In this document: one piece after another, positions 33,002-42,056 of the stretch
How positions within the stretch are numbered: the stretch's first letter is position 1
Layout of the letters: the number at the start of each line of letters is the position of its first letter
NCBI RefSeq assembly: GCF_937980635.1
Contig: NZ_CALJPG010000036.1
Span: 1 to 45,469, forward strand
DNA: 45,469 bases
DNA from: an uncultured Campylobacter sp.
GTDB taxonomy: Bacteria > Campylobacterota > Campylobacteria > Campylobacterales > Campylobacteraceae
Reading direction: 5' to 3'
Position numbers and translations under genes: made by a program
Notes under the pieces: model-generated
What the model was told of the DNA's origin: nothing
Database searches by the model: none
The model's input: the letters and a program-made list of their open reading frames with translations, nothing else

Positions 33002-35074
33002 ATGTTTAAGAAATTTTATCTTTCAAATGCCGCGATCGCGCTAAGTTTGTGTGCCGCATTGCAACTAAACGGGGCTGAAAACAACGCTACGTCTGCAAAT
33101 ATCAGCGCATCTAGCGCGCAAGCGGTAAATCCCGCAGCTTCTAAAAGCGCTTCTGGCGCGAACGCCACAAAGCTGGGCACCATCGTAGTTACCGCGACGG
33201 GCTTTGAGGACACGCTTAAAAATGAGGTTCGCAATGTCTCCGTTGTCACCGCTGAGGATATGGAAAATCGCGGCTACCGCAATCTGCGCGAAATTTTAGA
33301 AAAGGCGCCGGGGGTTAGCTTTAACGGCAGATCTGTTGATTTGCGTGGGCAAGGTGCGAAAGCCAATACCTCCGTAAAGGTCCTTCTTAACGGAGTCGCG
33401 CTCAATATGATCGACACGACGCCGACGACCATCCCGATCGATCTTGTTCCTATTGAGGATATCGAGCGCGTGGAGATCATCCCCGGCGGCGGTAGCGTGC
33501 TTTACGGCAGCGGCACCAGCGGCGGCGTGATAAATATCATCACAAAAAAGGGCGCAAAATATCCATACGCCAATGTCTCTACCAAGATCGCGTCGTATAA
33601 TTATAAAGATCTAAATTTCGGCGTAGGCGGTAATGTGAGCGAAAATCTATTTCTAAAGACCGCAATAAAGGGCTTTGATCAGCATGGATACCGTAAGGGC
33701 GAAAGAGAGCGAGGCTACTATACATCGTTCGGACTAAATTATAAAATTTCAGATGATCAAAGCCTATCTTTTAATCCGAGCTTTTATCGCGCTAGGACAC
33801 ATGATGTGCCGGGTTTAGGGCTTGCCGAGCTTAAAGCGGATCGTCGCCAACAGGGAGGTGAGAGGACCTTTACCAAAAGTACGCGACTAAATTTTGACTT
33901 GGATTATGCGGTGAAATTCGGCGATAGATTTGAAGCAAATTTACAGCCTTATTACCAAGATATTAGAATTTTGCAAAAGGGCTTTGTGATGAAAGATCGC
34001 AAAGAGGGGGCGAATTTAAAGGGCAAGTTTACCTATGATAACGACGAGCTCATAGTTGGATATGATTATCTTAAAAATAAGGGCTTCCGTAGGATCGACT
34101 TTACCACTTCGATGAATCCTATGATGAGCCTTTCGCAACTTACGATCTTTGATATGCAAAAACAGACGCACTCGGTTTATGCCTTAGAAAAGCACGACTT
34201 CACAGAGCTGTTTTCGCTTAGTGCTGGCGGGCGTTTTGAGCGCGCCGAATACAAAGTAGATCGCGAAGTCTCTACGACGATGCGTAGGATGGGGCGCATA
34301 TTTCATACTCAAGAAAGCACGCACGTAACGGATCATAAAAACAACTACGCTTTTGAGATTACGCCGAATTTTAATTATTCCAAGGATGGCAATCTATATT
34401 TTAAATTTGAGCGCGGCTATATCTCGCCGGGTCCTAATCAACTCATCGACAAGCTCGGTCGTAACGGCCCTTATGTGCTTAATAACCTCAAATCCGAAAC
34501 CTTTAAAACCTACGAGATCGGCATGAAGGATCTAATCTATGGGCAATACGTAAGTGCGACGCTGTTTTGGACCGATACGAAAAACGAGATCGTAAACGAG
34601 CTACTCGGTAGCGGCTTTAATAGCGGTTGGCATTTCATCAATATCGACGAGACGCGCCGCAAGGGCGTAGAGCTGTATGCGGAGCAAAGTCTGCTTTCAA
34701 ATTTAAAGCTCAGCGAGACCTTTTCATATGTCGACGCCAAGATCCAATCCGGCGCGAATAAAGGCAAGCAGGTTCCGTTGGTGGAGCGCTCGAAGTTCGT
34801 TTTGGGCGTCGATTACGAGCCGATTAGAAATTTAACGCTGATGAGCGATTTTAAATATTTCTCATCATCGCACGACGCCAACCACGATAGGATCGACTCG
34901 CGCACGATCGTGGATCTGGGCGCTGCGTACCGCTTCGCAAGTGGGTTTTTGATAAGCGCCGGAGTCAAAAACGTCTTTGACGAGGAATACAATTACAACC
35001 AAAATTTACGCGCAGATGTCTATACTCCGGCTCCCGGACGCAACTACTACGTGGAGTTTAAATACGCCTATTAG
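33002..35074 (+). CDS. TonB-dependent outer-membrane receptor, iron-siderophore type
   Basis: Takes up a ligand, probably a ferric siderophore, through the outer membrane with TonB/ExbBD energy. The 690 residues open with a signal peptide ending near LQLNGAEN, then a Ser/Ala-rich linker, a TonB box TIVVTAT at ~60-66, a plug domain (PGVSFNGRSVDLRGQG, PGGGSVLYGSGTSGGVINII) and a beta-barrel ending in an aromatic residue (VEFKYAY). The last strands include NVFDEEYNYNQ, typical of the family. I start at the ATG at 33002 rather than the adjacent GTG. The ligand cannot be read from sequence. Confidence 0.93.
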   Translation: MFKKFYLSNAAIALSLCAALQLNGAENNATSANISASSAQAVNPAASKSASGANATKLGTIVVTATGFEDTLKNEVRNVSVVTAEDMENRGYRNLREILEKAPGVSFNGRSVDLRGQGAKANTSVKVLLNGVALNMIDTTPTTIPIDLVPIEDIERVEIIPGGGSVLYGSGTSGGVINIITKKGAKYPYANVSTKIASYNYKDLNFGVGGNVSENLFLKTAIKGFDQHGYRKGERERGYYTSFGLNYKISDDQSLSFNPSFYRARTHDVPGLGLAELKADRRQQGGERTFTKSTRLNFDLDYAVKFGDRFEANLQPYYQDIRILQKGFVMKDRKEGANLKGKFTYDNDELIVGYDYLKNKGFRRIDFTTSMNPMMSLSQLTIFDMQKQTHSVYALEKHDFTELFSLSAGGRFERAEYKVDREVSTTMRRMGRIFHTQESTHVTDHKNNYAFEITPNFNYSKDGNLYFKFERGYISPGPNQLIDKLGRNGPYVLNNLKSETFKTYEIGMKDLIYGQYVSATLFWTDTKNEIVNELLGSGFNSGWHFINIDETRRKGVELYAEQSLLSNLKLSETFSYVDAKIQSGANKGKQVPLVERSKFVLGVDYEPIRNLTLMSDFKYFSSSHDANHDRIDSRTIVDLGAAYRFASGFLISAGVKNVFDEEYNYNQNLRADVYTPAPGRNYYVEFKYAY

Positions 35075-35103
35075 CGCGCGTTTAAATTTAGGCGGGGTTT
35101 TGA

Positions 35104-35151
35104 GCTGCGGACTTTAAAATTTACGGGCGAAATTTAAAATTTTGCCGCAGC
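35104..35151. terminator. Long hairpin after the TonB receptor gene
   Basis: Arms GCTGCGG (35104-35110) and CCGCAGC (35145-35151) enclose inner near-complementary TTTAAAATTT and AAATTTAAAA segments. There is no T-run, so it is either a terminator or a repeat element. Confidence 0.4.
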
Positions 35152-35194
35152 GTGCTTTGCCGCCGCGAGATTAAATTTAATAAAAGAAGCGAAG

Positions 35195-35986
35195 ATGAAG
35201 CCTGATTATAAAAACTGGGTGCCTAAGGGCATGATCGCGTCATTTGCCGCGGGTGCGGGCGTAGCGTTAGTTTTATTTTTGATTTTCGGCGTTTGCGGTT
35301 TGGGTGTTAGCGGTGCGCTAAGAGGCGTGCTAGCTGGGCTTTTCGGCGCAGCGGCGCTGGTTTTGATCGGCTTTACGATCTACTGCATCTTTTGGTACCG
35401 CGCGTTTGATTACGGCGGCAAGCGTCAGCTCTCTCGCGCGATCGTAGAGGGCACGGCAAAATACGTAGATCTGCCTGAGGGCGGTCGCGGGCTAGACGTA
35501 GGCTGCGGCAGCGGCGCGCTAACGATCGCCGTCGCTAAGCGCAACCCGCACGCATCGGTGCTAGGCGTAGATCGCTGGGGCTTTGAGTACGCGTCTTTTA
35601 ACAAGCAGCTGTGCGAATCCAACGCGCGCGCCGAAGGGGTGCAAAACACTAGCTTCGAACAGGCCGACGCCACGCAGCTGCCCTTTGAGGACGGCAGCTT
35701 CGATGCGGTTACAAGTAACTACGTCTATCACAACATCATGCGCAAGGACCGCCAGGCGCTGCTTTTAGAGACGCTTCGCGTGCTTAAAAAGGGCGGCAGC
35801 TTCGCGATCCACGATCTTTTCTCGCGCGGAAACTACGGCGACATGGATGCTTTCATCGCGCGACTTAAGGAGCAGGGCTATGAGCAGCTCGAGCTCATAG
35901 ACACGACGCAGGGGCTTTTTATGGACCCGCGCGAAGCCAAATGGCTGATGCTAGGCAGCTCAAAGCTTCTGATGGGTAGAAAATGA
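35195..35986 (+). CDS. Membrane-anchored class I SAM-dependent methyltransferase
   Basis: The 263 residues begin with two hydrophobic helices (about 14-35 and 40-66) that form a membrane hairpin, followed by a Rossmann methyltransferase: motif I GLDVGCGSGALT near 99-110, an acidic residue in GVDRWGFEY, ADATQLPFEDGSFDAV and the post-motif LRVLKKGGSFAIHDLF. The substrate is unknown; UbiE/COQ5-like proteins are the nearest in pattern. It follows the TonB receptor on the same strand, 120 bases downstream across a hairpin, so co-regulation is possible but not shown. Confidence 0.87.
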   Translation: MKPDYKNWVPKGMIASFAAGAGVALVLFLIFGVCGLGVSGALRGVLAGLFGAAALVLIGFTIYCIFWYRAFDYGGKRQLSRAIVEGTAKYVDLPEGGRGLDVGCGSGALTIAVAKRNPHASVLGVDRWGFEYASFNKQLCESNARAEGVQNTSFEQADATQLPFEDGSFDAVTSNYVYHNIMRKDRQALLLETLRVLKKGGSFAIHDLFSRGNYGDMDAFIARLKEQGYEQLELIDTTQGLFMDPREAKWLMLGSSKLLMGRK

Positions 35987-36415
35987 AAAGCCTTTATTCG
36001 ATTTAAAATCGGTAGCTAACGCGAATAAAATTTTAAAGTTATTAAAAATTTTGGAATTCTAAGATTACGAAATTTTAAATTTTTGCGAAATTTTAAGAAA
36101 ACACAATGCGGCGGAATTTTAGAATTCTGCCTAATTTTAAATTTTGAAATTCCGCCTGACGACTACTGCGTTAGTATCGCGACAAATACTTTGATCTGCG
36201 CTTTAGATATATTTGCCGTATTGAAGCGGCGCATTTTCGTTCCCGCCACGCACCCAATCGGATTTAAATCCCACCGCTTAGAAAATCCGCGAAATTTTTT
36301 ATAATTCTATAAATCTAAAATTTTATAAATTTTAAAATTACGTATCGTTACGCCACTATCGCGACAGAGTACTTTAACCGCGCCTACCTCATCTGCCCGC
36401 TGAATATCCGCGCCG
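35987..36415. other. AT-rich convergent spacer with inverted repeat
   Basis: No gene is supported; an open stretch at 36083-36304 looks non-coding. An inverted repeat GGCGGAATTT (36110-36119) / AAATTCCGCC (36147-36156) surrounds an AAATTTT-rich loop. The spacer separates convergent genes. Confidence 0.45.
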
Positions 36416-36970
36416 CTAAATATCGATAACGCCGAGGTGCGAGAGTAAAATTTTAACCCCGATTAGGATCAAAATCGCGCCGCCTAAAACGAGCGCCTTT
36501 GAGTGCAGATATTCGCCCGTTAGTTTGCCTGCGTAGCACGCCGCGACGCACAGCGCGAAGCAGACGAGCCCGATCACGCAACAGGCGTAGAGGATGTTTG
36601 TCTCGCCAAAGGCAAAGGTCACGCCCACAGCCATCGCGTCGATGCTAGTAGCGATCGCACCCAGCACCAGCTCCTTTGTGCTTAAGCGCAGAGTGGGCTC
36701 ATCCTGTTCACGGCGGGATTCCGCGATCAACTTAACGCCTAAAAACGATAAAATTCCAAACGCGACGAAGTGATCGATTTGCGCGATAAATTTTACGAAG
36801 TTTATCCCCAAAGCGTAGCCCGCTAACGGCATTATAAACTGAGCCGCCGCATAGAAAAACGCGACGCGCGCGATCTGCGCAAATTTAAAATTCGGATATT
36901 TCGCGCCGTTTGAAATGCTAAGCGCGACGCTGTCCATAGCAAGCGCAAAAGCGATGAGTAAAAGCTCCAT
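36416..36970 (-). CDS. mntP: Manganese efflux pump MntP
   Basis: Exports Mn(II) across the inner membrane. The 184 residues form about six helices, with the two related MntP halves each bearing an acidic helix motif: ALAMDSVALSISNG near residue 8 and IATSIDAMAVGVTF near 107. The length matches the family. I see no manganese riboswitch in the 86-base divergent spacer to the next gene. Confidence 0.92.
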   Translation of the reverse strand: MELLLIAFALAMDSVALSISNGAKYPNFKFAQIARVAFFYAAAQFIMPLAGYALGINFVKFIAQIDHFVAFGILSFLGVKLIAESRREQDEPTLRLSTKELVLGAIATSIDAMAVGVTFAFGETNILYACCVIGLVCFALCVAACYAGKLTGEYLHSKALVLGGAILILIGVKILLSHLGVIDI

Positions 36971-37056
36971 ATTCAGCCCTTTTGGTATTATAAAAGCGTT
37001 GATTATACATTAAAATTTTCGAAATAAAATAATCAATCTTTAATTAGGGAAAAACT

Positions 37057-37686
37057 TTGCTTAAAAAATTAATCTTTTGTTTATTGCCACTATTTGCGAC
37101 TGCTAGCTGGGAAGAGGTCGCCGTAAAGGGACTGGACGTGATGCTTAGCGCGGGTGCGGGCGATAGCGAAAATTTTAAAAACTCACTAAGCACTCTGATC
37201 AAACGCGCTGCAAATGAATACGAACGCACTGGCGTACAGGATTACGAGCTCGATCTGCCTAGCTACATTACCGAGCGCGCGGGCAAAAAAAGCATCGCCG
37301 TGCAGAATATGCAAAGGCTGGCGAGCAAGAAGCTAGGTCTTGCCGTAGAGCCGATCAAAAAGCTCGTACTCGCTAAAATAAAAGATATGTCCGAAGCCGA
37401 TACTAAGGCGGTAATGAGCGGCGAGGTGCTATTCAGCCACTATCTGCGCACAAATGCCTTTGATGAAATTTACGAAATCATTCGCCCTTTGGCACGTGAA
37501 CTAGGAGCCGATGCGAGCTTTGCTAAAAGCTTTAAAAGTGCCGTCGGACGCGAGCCGGGCGAGGATTTTAGTAGCGAGTTTAGCAGCGCGCTCATCAACG
37601 AGAGCTTCGATTTTTTAAGCAAAAACGAAATGGAATTTCGCAAAAACTCGGGCGCGATTTTAAACGCGATAAAGAAGGCTAGATAG
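37057..37686 (+). CDS. Exported DUF4197-like protein
   Basis: A 209-residue helical protein with a signal peptide MLKKLIFCLLPLFATAS. The C-terminal part, MSEADTKAVMSGEVLFSHYL, resembles the DUF4197 pattern, where a similar line on an Asp-Ala-(K/R) and a short Gly turn precedes the last helices; the match is distant. The start is TTG with TAGGGA six bases upstream. Function unknown. Confidence 0.6.
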   Translation: MLKKLIFCLLPLFATASWEEVAVKGLDVMLSAGAGDSENFKNSLSTLIKRAANEYERTGVQDYELDLPSYITERAGKKSIAVQNMQRLASKKLGLAVEPIKKLVLAKIKDMSEADTKAVMSGEVLFSHYLRTNAFDEIYEIIRPLARELGADASFAKSFKSAVGREPGEDFSSEFSSALINESFDFLSKNEMEFRKNSGAILNAIKKAR

Positions 37687-37698
37687 GCGCGACCGCAC

Positions 37699-37719
37699 TA
37701 AAATTTCAGCGAAATTTTA
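37699..37719. terminator. Perfect 9-bp inverted repeat after the DUF4197-like gene
   Basis: TAAAATTTC and GAAATTTTA are separated by AGC. It lies 13 bases after a stop and 10 before the next start, so it can be a terminator or an element affecting the next gene's leader. Confidence 0.4.
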
Positions 37720-37729
37720 CTTTAAATTT

Positions 37730-39541
37730 ATGAAAAATTCTATCTCGGAGCTCGCGGAAAATTTTAATTCGAAATCCGCTTTAAATTTTATCTCAAATCA
37801 GACGTGCGAGCGCGCGAAAAATACAGCGCGCGGCAGCGCGGCAAATTTCGCTCCAGCTCCCAACCTCAGAAGAAATTTTAAGTTTCAAGATGCGGCCGCC
37901 GAGTTAAATTTTATGAGCAGAAGAAATTTAAAATTTTATCCCGCTTCGGTCGGTTTTGCTGCGCGCAATCTCGCCGCGTTCTATTCCACCCCGCGCGTCA
38001 GAAATATAGAAAAAAAAGCTGCTTTAAATTTGGCGACTCTTGCGCTAAATTTAAAATCCGCGCAAATTCCGAGCTGCGCCGAAAATAAAACTTTAAATTC
38101 CGCAAAAGCCCCCACAATAAACCTTCGCGAAAATTCCGCAAAGAATTTCAAACAAAATTTTATATTAAATTGTGCGGAAAATTCCACTCATAGCGGCGCA
38201 AATAGCGCGAGTTTGCTAAGCCGTGCGAGCGCCGTAGACGATCCAAATTTAAGCCCCGCAAAAAGCCTTGCCGCAGCTCATACGCGACGCTTAAAGAAAA
38301 ATTTTATCGAGACTCTTGCAAATGATCCAGCCTCCGCTCATGCACCGCAGAGCTTTAGATTGAAAAATTTTAAGGCGCGGAATTTTGCGAAGAAATCTAA
38401 TTCGGCAGAGAATTCTAGCTCCGCTAGAAGCTTAAATTTCGCGCAGAATTTCGATTTCGCGCAAAGCTCTGATTCTACGCAGAGCCCTGCTGCCGCGCAA
38501 AATTCTGCCTCTACGCAAAACTGCACGCAAAGCTCGAATTCCGCGCAGAGTTTCGGGCAAAATTCCAATTCTGCGCAAAGCCGCGTGCAAAACCCCGTTC
38601 CGCCTAGCAGGCTGTGGGATCTGGGGCTGCTTTTCGTAGCGATCGTTTGGGGATGCACTTTCGTGCCGGTTCAGCGGGCGCTGCATAGCGGTGACGTTTT
38701 TAGCTTTTTGTTTTGGCGCTTTTTGGCGGCGAGCATTTTTACCTACCTCGCCTGCCTGCGCTTCGGCGTCAAATTTGACCGCGACACGATAGGGCGGGGC
38801 GTGTTTTGCGGGCTGATGCTATTTTGCGATTTTTCCTGCCAGACCATAGCGCTTGATTATGCGCTATCATCGACGGTGGCGTTTATTTTGGGGCTAAATG
38901 TCGTCATCGTGCCCTTTTTAATGCTTGCTTTTTTCGGTAAAAAGGTCGGTGCGAGCGCCTTTGGCAGTGCGGTCGTGGCGCTTTTGGGGCTATATTTTTT
39001 AAGCGGAGCAAGCGGCGCGGTTGGATTTGGCATAGGCGAGCGGTTGACGCTAGTTTCGGCGTTTGCATACGCGCTTCACATCGTATTTACCGGCGTCTGC
39101 GCGCGCAAAAGCAATCTCTACGGCTTTGTGATCGTGCAGTTTATCTGCGTCTGCGTCTGCGCGCTAATCGCGGCAGTTTTTGTCCCACACGCGGAATTTG
39201 AAGACGAGATAAAGGTACTTGGGAATTTGATCTTTTCGCCGAACTTCGATTTTGTTTTCGCGCTGGTTTTGACCTCGATCTTTGCCACCGTCGCGGCGTT
39301 TGTGATCCAAACGATGGCGCAAAATCGCGGCGTAAGCGAGATAAAAACGGTGCTGATTTTCGCGCTGGAGCCCGTAAGCGCGGGTATTATGGGGTATGCT
39401 TTCGGCGAAAAGCTAAGCGCGCTTCAAATTTTAGGCGCGGCGCTGATACTCGCAGGCATCCTGCTTAGCGAACTGGGTGGACTTTTAGGCGCGAAGTTTG
39501 CTAAAGATCGAGCTTGCGAAAAAGCAGACCGAGGCGACTAG
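37730..39541 (+). CDS. EamA/DMT-family transporter with ~290-residue low-complexity N-terminal extension
   Basis: From about residue 296 (SRLWDLGLLFVAIVWGCTFV) onward the protein is a normal ten-helix EamA drug/metabolite transporter of the inner membrane, ending around residue 590; the substrate is unknown. The first 290 residues are Asn/Ser/Ala/Gln-rich without hydrophobic helices, with short repeats such as NSAQSFGQNSNSAQS and LNFAQNFDFAQSS. The start at 37730 has no clear Shine-Dalgarno site; no better start near the transporter part is obvious, though a GTG at 38586 exists without a ribosome site. The last 57 bases overlap the convergent permease gene. Confidence 0.82.
   Translation: MKNSISELAENFNSKSALNFISNQTCERAKNTARGSAANFAPAPNLRRNFKFQDAAAELNFMSRRNLKFYPASVGFAARNLAAFYSTPRVRNIEKKAALNLATLALNLKSAQIPSCAENKTLNSAKAPTINLRENSAKNFKQNFILNCAENSTHSGANSASLLSRASAVDDPNLSPAKSLAAAHTRRLKKNFIETLANDPASAHAPQSFRLKNFKARNFAKKSNSAENSSSARSLNFAQNFDFAQSSDSTQSPAAAQNSASTQNCTQSSNSAQSFGQNSNSAQSRVQNPVPPSRLWDLGLLFVAIVWGCTFVPVQRALHSGDVFSFLFWRFLAASIFTYLACLRFGVKFDRDTIGRGVFCGLMLFCDFSCQTIALDYALSSTVAFILGLNVVIVPFLMLAFFGKKVGASAFGSAVVALLGLYFLSGASGAVGFGIGERLTLVSAFAYALHIVFTGVCARKSNLYGFVIVQFICVCVCALIAAVFVPHAEFEDEIKVLGNLIFSPNFDFVFALVLTSIFATVAAFVIQTMAQNRGVSEIKTVLIFALEPVSAGIMGYAFGEKLSALQILGAALILAGILLSELGGLLGAKFAKDRACEKADRGD
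38446..38600 (+). repeat. Coding microrepeats (GCGCAAAGCTC / AATTCTGCG type) in the EamA gene
   Basis: Variants of GCGCAAAGC and AATTCTGC alternate about every 20-30 bases, giving the AQNS / AQSS phrases. They are imperfect and in frame. Confidence 0.55.
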
Positions 39542-40288
39542 GATTATCGAAGCGCCGCTGGTTAGGTTGAGCTTAAAGCTCAAAATAAGCCCCGCCGCGC
39601 AAAAGAGCGCCGATAGCGCGCAGCTTATCGCCATCATCGAGCCTAGGCTTTTTGAAATTTTTTCGGCGATGAAAGGTGGGATCGTCATCAGCGAGATTAC
39701 CAAGATTAGTCCTACGATCTGAATCGACGCGACCACCGCAAGGCTCGCCATCACTACGAGGACATAGTAAAAGACGCTAGTATTTACTCCGCGCAGCAGG
39801 GCGAATTCCTTATCGAAGCTGATCGCTAAAAACTGCCTGTAAAAGCACGCCGTAAGCGCCGCAAATGCCGCGCCGCAAATGCCGATGAAGATTAAATTTT
39901 CGTGATTTATCGCTAAGATCGAGCCGAATAAAAAGCTCATCAGATCGGATTTGTACCCGGGCGTAAGATCGGCGAAGATTATCCCCAGCGCCATCCCAAA
40001 CGCCCATATCGCGCCGATTACGGCGTCGAAGCGCTCGGTGTTTCGCAGCGTGACGTAGGCGATGAGCAGCCCCAAAAACAGCGCAAATACGCTAGCTCCC
40101 AGCACGGGCGAGATGCCTAAAAATAGCGCGATGCCGATGCCGCCGTATGCGCCGTGCGCGATGCCGCCTGCTATGAAGCTCATGCGATTTATCACGACTA
40201 AAGAGCCCACGACGCCGCAGACTATACTGACCAAAAGCCCGCCGAGTAGGGCATTTCGCATGAAATCATAGGATAGAATTTCAGCCAT
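39485..40288 (-). CDS. Zn/Mn ABC transporter permease (ZnuB-like)
   Basis: Inner-membrane permease of a divalent metal importer. The 267 residues have about eight helices; NRMSFIAGGIAHGAYGGIGI and SLMTIPPFIAEKISKSL are typical of the ABC-3 family. It starts eight bases before the end of the ATPase gene. The last 57 bases overlap the tail of the EamA gene on the other strand. No metal-binding periplasmic protein gene is in the window. Confidence 0.92.
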   Translation of the reverse strand: MAEILSYDFMRNALLGGLLVSIVCGVVGSLVVINRMSFIAGGIAHGAYGGIGIALFLGISPVLGASVFALFLGLLIAYVTLRNTERFDAVIGAIWAFGMALGIIFADLTPGYKSDLMSFLFGSILAINHENLIFIGICGAAFAALTACFYRQFLAISFDKEFALLRGVNTSVFYYVLVVMASLAVVASIQIVGLILVISLMTIPPFIAEKISKSLGSMMAISCALSALFCAAGLILSFKLNLTSGASIILVASVCFFASSIFSKLRA

Positions 40289-41048
40289 TTTCGCCCTCCT
40301 TGCAGCGGCATTCGTTAAGCGCGAGATCGACGGCGCAGAAGTGCCCGTGCTCGCGTCGCAGGTGATCTAAAAATTCCGCCCTGCTTCCCGGATCGATCTC
40401 ATGAGTATGCGCCGAGCCGTTTGCGACGTAAAGAGCGCGGTTTGCGTAGTTTAGCGCGAGCTGTACGTCGTGGCTGATTAGAATTATGCCGCAGCCGCTC
40501 TCGTTTAGGGATTTTAAAAGCTCGTAAATTTGAACTTGCCCCATCGTGTCGATGCTCGCTAGCGGCTCATCAAGAAGTAAAATTTTAGCCTTCGCGCACA
40601 GCGCCCGCGCTATATAAACGCGCTGTCTTTGTCCGCCGCTAAGCTCGCTGATACGGCAGTCTGCAAGGTCTTGCATGCCTACGCGCTCCAAGGCTTGCAT
40701 GGCTTGCTCGCGCTCGAATTTGGAGTAGAAGCCTAAAATTTTCTTATCTATCAGCCCCATTAAAACGACTTCGAGCACGCTTATGGGAAAGCTTTTGTTT
40801 ATCGCGATGAACTGCGGCACGTAGCCCATTTGCGCCCTGGCAAGCGCGGGCGATCTGCCTAAAATTTCGATCGTGCCCGAGCTTGGTCGCAGCAGCCCCA
40901 AAAGCAGCTTCAAAAGGGTGCTTTTGCCGCCGCCGTTGGGCCCGAAAATCGCTAAAAAATCGCGCAGCTCGTAGCTTAAGTTTATATCTTTTAAAATTTC
41001 GCGTTTTTCGTAAGCAAAGTTTAAATTTCTTATCGTCACGTCCGCCAT
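40281..41048 (-). CDS. Zn/Mn ABC transporter ATP-binding protein (ZnuC-like)
   Basis: Cytoplasmic ATPase partner of the permease. Walker A GPNGGGKSTLLK, signature LSGGQRQR, Walker B ILLLDEPLAS and switch LISHDVQ are all intact. The frame is open 63 bases further upstream, but AAAGGG lies five bases before the ATG at 41048 and the product then starts MADVTIRNLNFAYEKR, the normal N-terminus, giving 255 residues. The C-terminus has a His/Cys-containing stretch (HLRREHGHFCAVDL and ECRC) that could bind metal. Confidence 0.93.
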   Translation of the reverse strand: MADVTIRNLNFAYEKREILKDINLSYELRDFLAIFGPNGGGKSTLLKLLLGLLRPSSGTIEILGRSPALARAQMGYVPQFIAINKSFPISVLEVVLMGLIDKKILGFYSKFEREQAMQALERVGMQDLADCRISELSGGQRQRVYIARALCAKAKILLLDEPLASIDTMGQVQIYELLKSLNESGCGIILISHDVQLALNYANRALYVANGSAHTHEIDPGSRAEFLDHLRREHGHFCAVDLALNECRCKEGENG

Positions 41049-41147
41049 GAACGCCCTTTCGCCTAGATTTTGAAAGCATTTATTATAGCCCAAATTCGGA
41101 AAAATTGCCAAATTTTGCTATTATTACAAAAAATTTAAAGGCTAGCG

Positions 41148-42056
41148 GTGGAGAGAATCGGCGAAAAATCAGATGAAAATAGCTGGGATAAAAAGTCCGA
41201 AAGTTACGCTAAATTTAGCGGCGAGCCGGGCGATTTCGGCAAGCGGGTGTTTGAGATACTGCGCGGCTGGGGCGTGAGCTTTGCGGGTAAAAGCGTGCTC
41301 GACGTGGGCGCCGGCACGGGGGTTTACTCGCTGTATCTCGCGTCGCTGGGCGCCAAGGTCACGGCGATCGATAGCTCGGAGGGGATGCTGCGCGAGCTAA
41401 GGCGCAGCGCGGAGGAGTTTGGCATCCCTTTGCAAAACGTATTAAATTTAAGCTTCGCGGAGTTTTGCGAGCGGCTGAGTTGCGATGGCTTTGCAGACGC
41501 GGCGGGCGAAAATTTTAAAATTTATCCGAGATCGCAAAGTAAAATTTCAAACTCGCAAGCTCAAGAAGCGTGGGCTTTAAATTTTAAAAATTCTGCAGGC
41601 AAAAACCGCGAGAGCGAAAATTTTAAAATTCCCGCAGTTTTTGATATCGCGTTTCTTACGATGAGCCCCGCGCTAAAAAGCACGGAGGATTTTGAGGCGT
41701 TTTTGGCTTTGGGCGAGCGAAAAATTTATCTAAACTGGGCGAGCGAGCGCAATTCGTCTATGCTAGCGCCGCTATTTGAGCGCTTCGGCACAGGAGCTAA
41801 AAGACTTGCTACCGCCGCCGAAAAGTTTGAGGCGCTGCTCGGGGCGCGCGACATCAAATTTAAAAGCGAAATTTTAACCGAGAGGCGCGAGCAAAAACGC
41901 AGTCTGCAAGAAGCGGTGCAAAACGCCGCGTGGCACCTGCATATGGACGGCGCGGAGGCTAGCGAGCGCGAGATTGAGGAGATTTTGAAAAAGCGGGCTA
42001 AAGGCGGGATGATAAGCGATGAGATTGAAGCGAGCTTTAAGCTGTTTTATATTTAG
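41148..42056 (+). CDS. Class I SAM-dependent methyltransferase with internal NFK-rich insertion
   Basis: A 302-residue cytoplasmic methyltransferase. Motif I is VLDVGAGTGVYSLYL near residues 49-63 and the next strand ends TAIDSSEGML. Between about residues 121 and 162 an insert occurs (ENFKIYPRSQSK ... ALNFKNSAGKNRESENFK) that interrupts the domain before the VFDIAFLTMSPAL strand. The start is GTG with AAAGG six bases upstream. The following peroxidase gene begins 38 bases before its end. The substrate is unknown. Confidence 0.82.
   Translation: MERIGEKSDENSWDKKSESYAKFSGEPGDFGKRVFEILRGWGVSFAGKSVLDVGAGTGVYSLYLASLGAKVTAIDSSEGMLRELRRSAEEFGIPLQNVLNLSFAEFCERLSCDGFADAAGENFKIYPRSQSKISNSQAQEAWALNFKNSAGKNRESENFKIPAVFDIAFLTMSPALKSTEDFEAFLALGERKIYLNWASERNSSMLAPLFERFGTGAKRLATAAEKFEALLGARDIKFKSEILTERREQKRSLQEAVQNAAWHLHMDGAEASEREIEEILKKRAKGGMISDEIEASFKLFYI

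Noticed and set aside
36083..36304. 73-codon open frame between the methyltransferase and mntP
   Set aside because: It has no ribosome site, consists of AAATTTT-driven codons and crosses the inverted repeat, so it is probably non-coding.
36971..37056. Manganese riboswitch (yybP-ykoY type) before mntP
   Set aside because: The 86-base divergent spacer is AT-rich, and I could not find the conserved bulge sequences.
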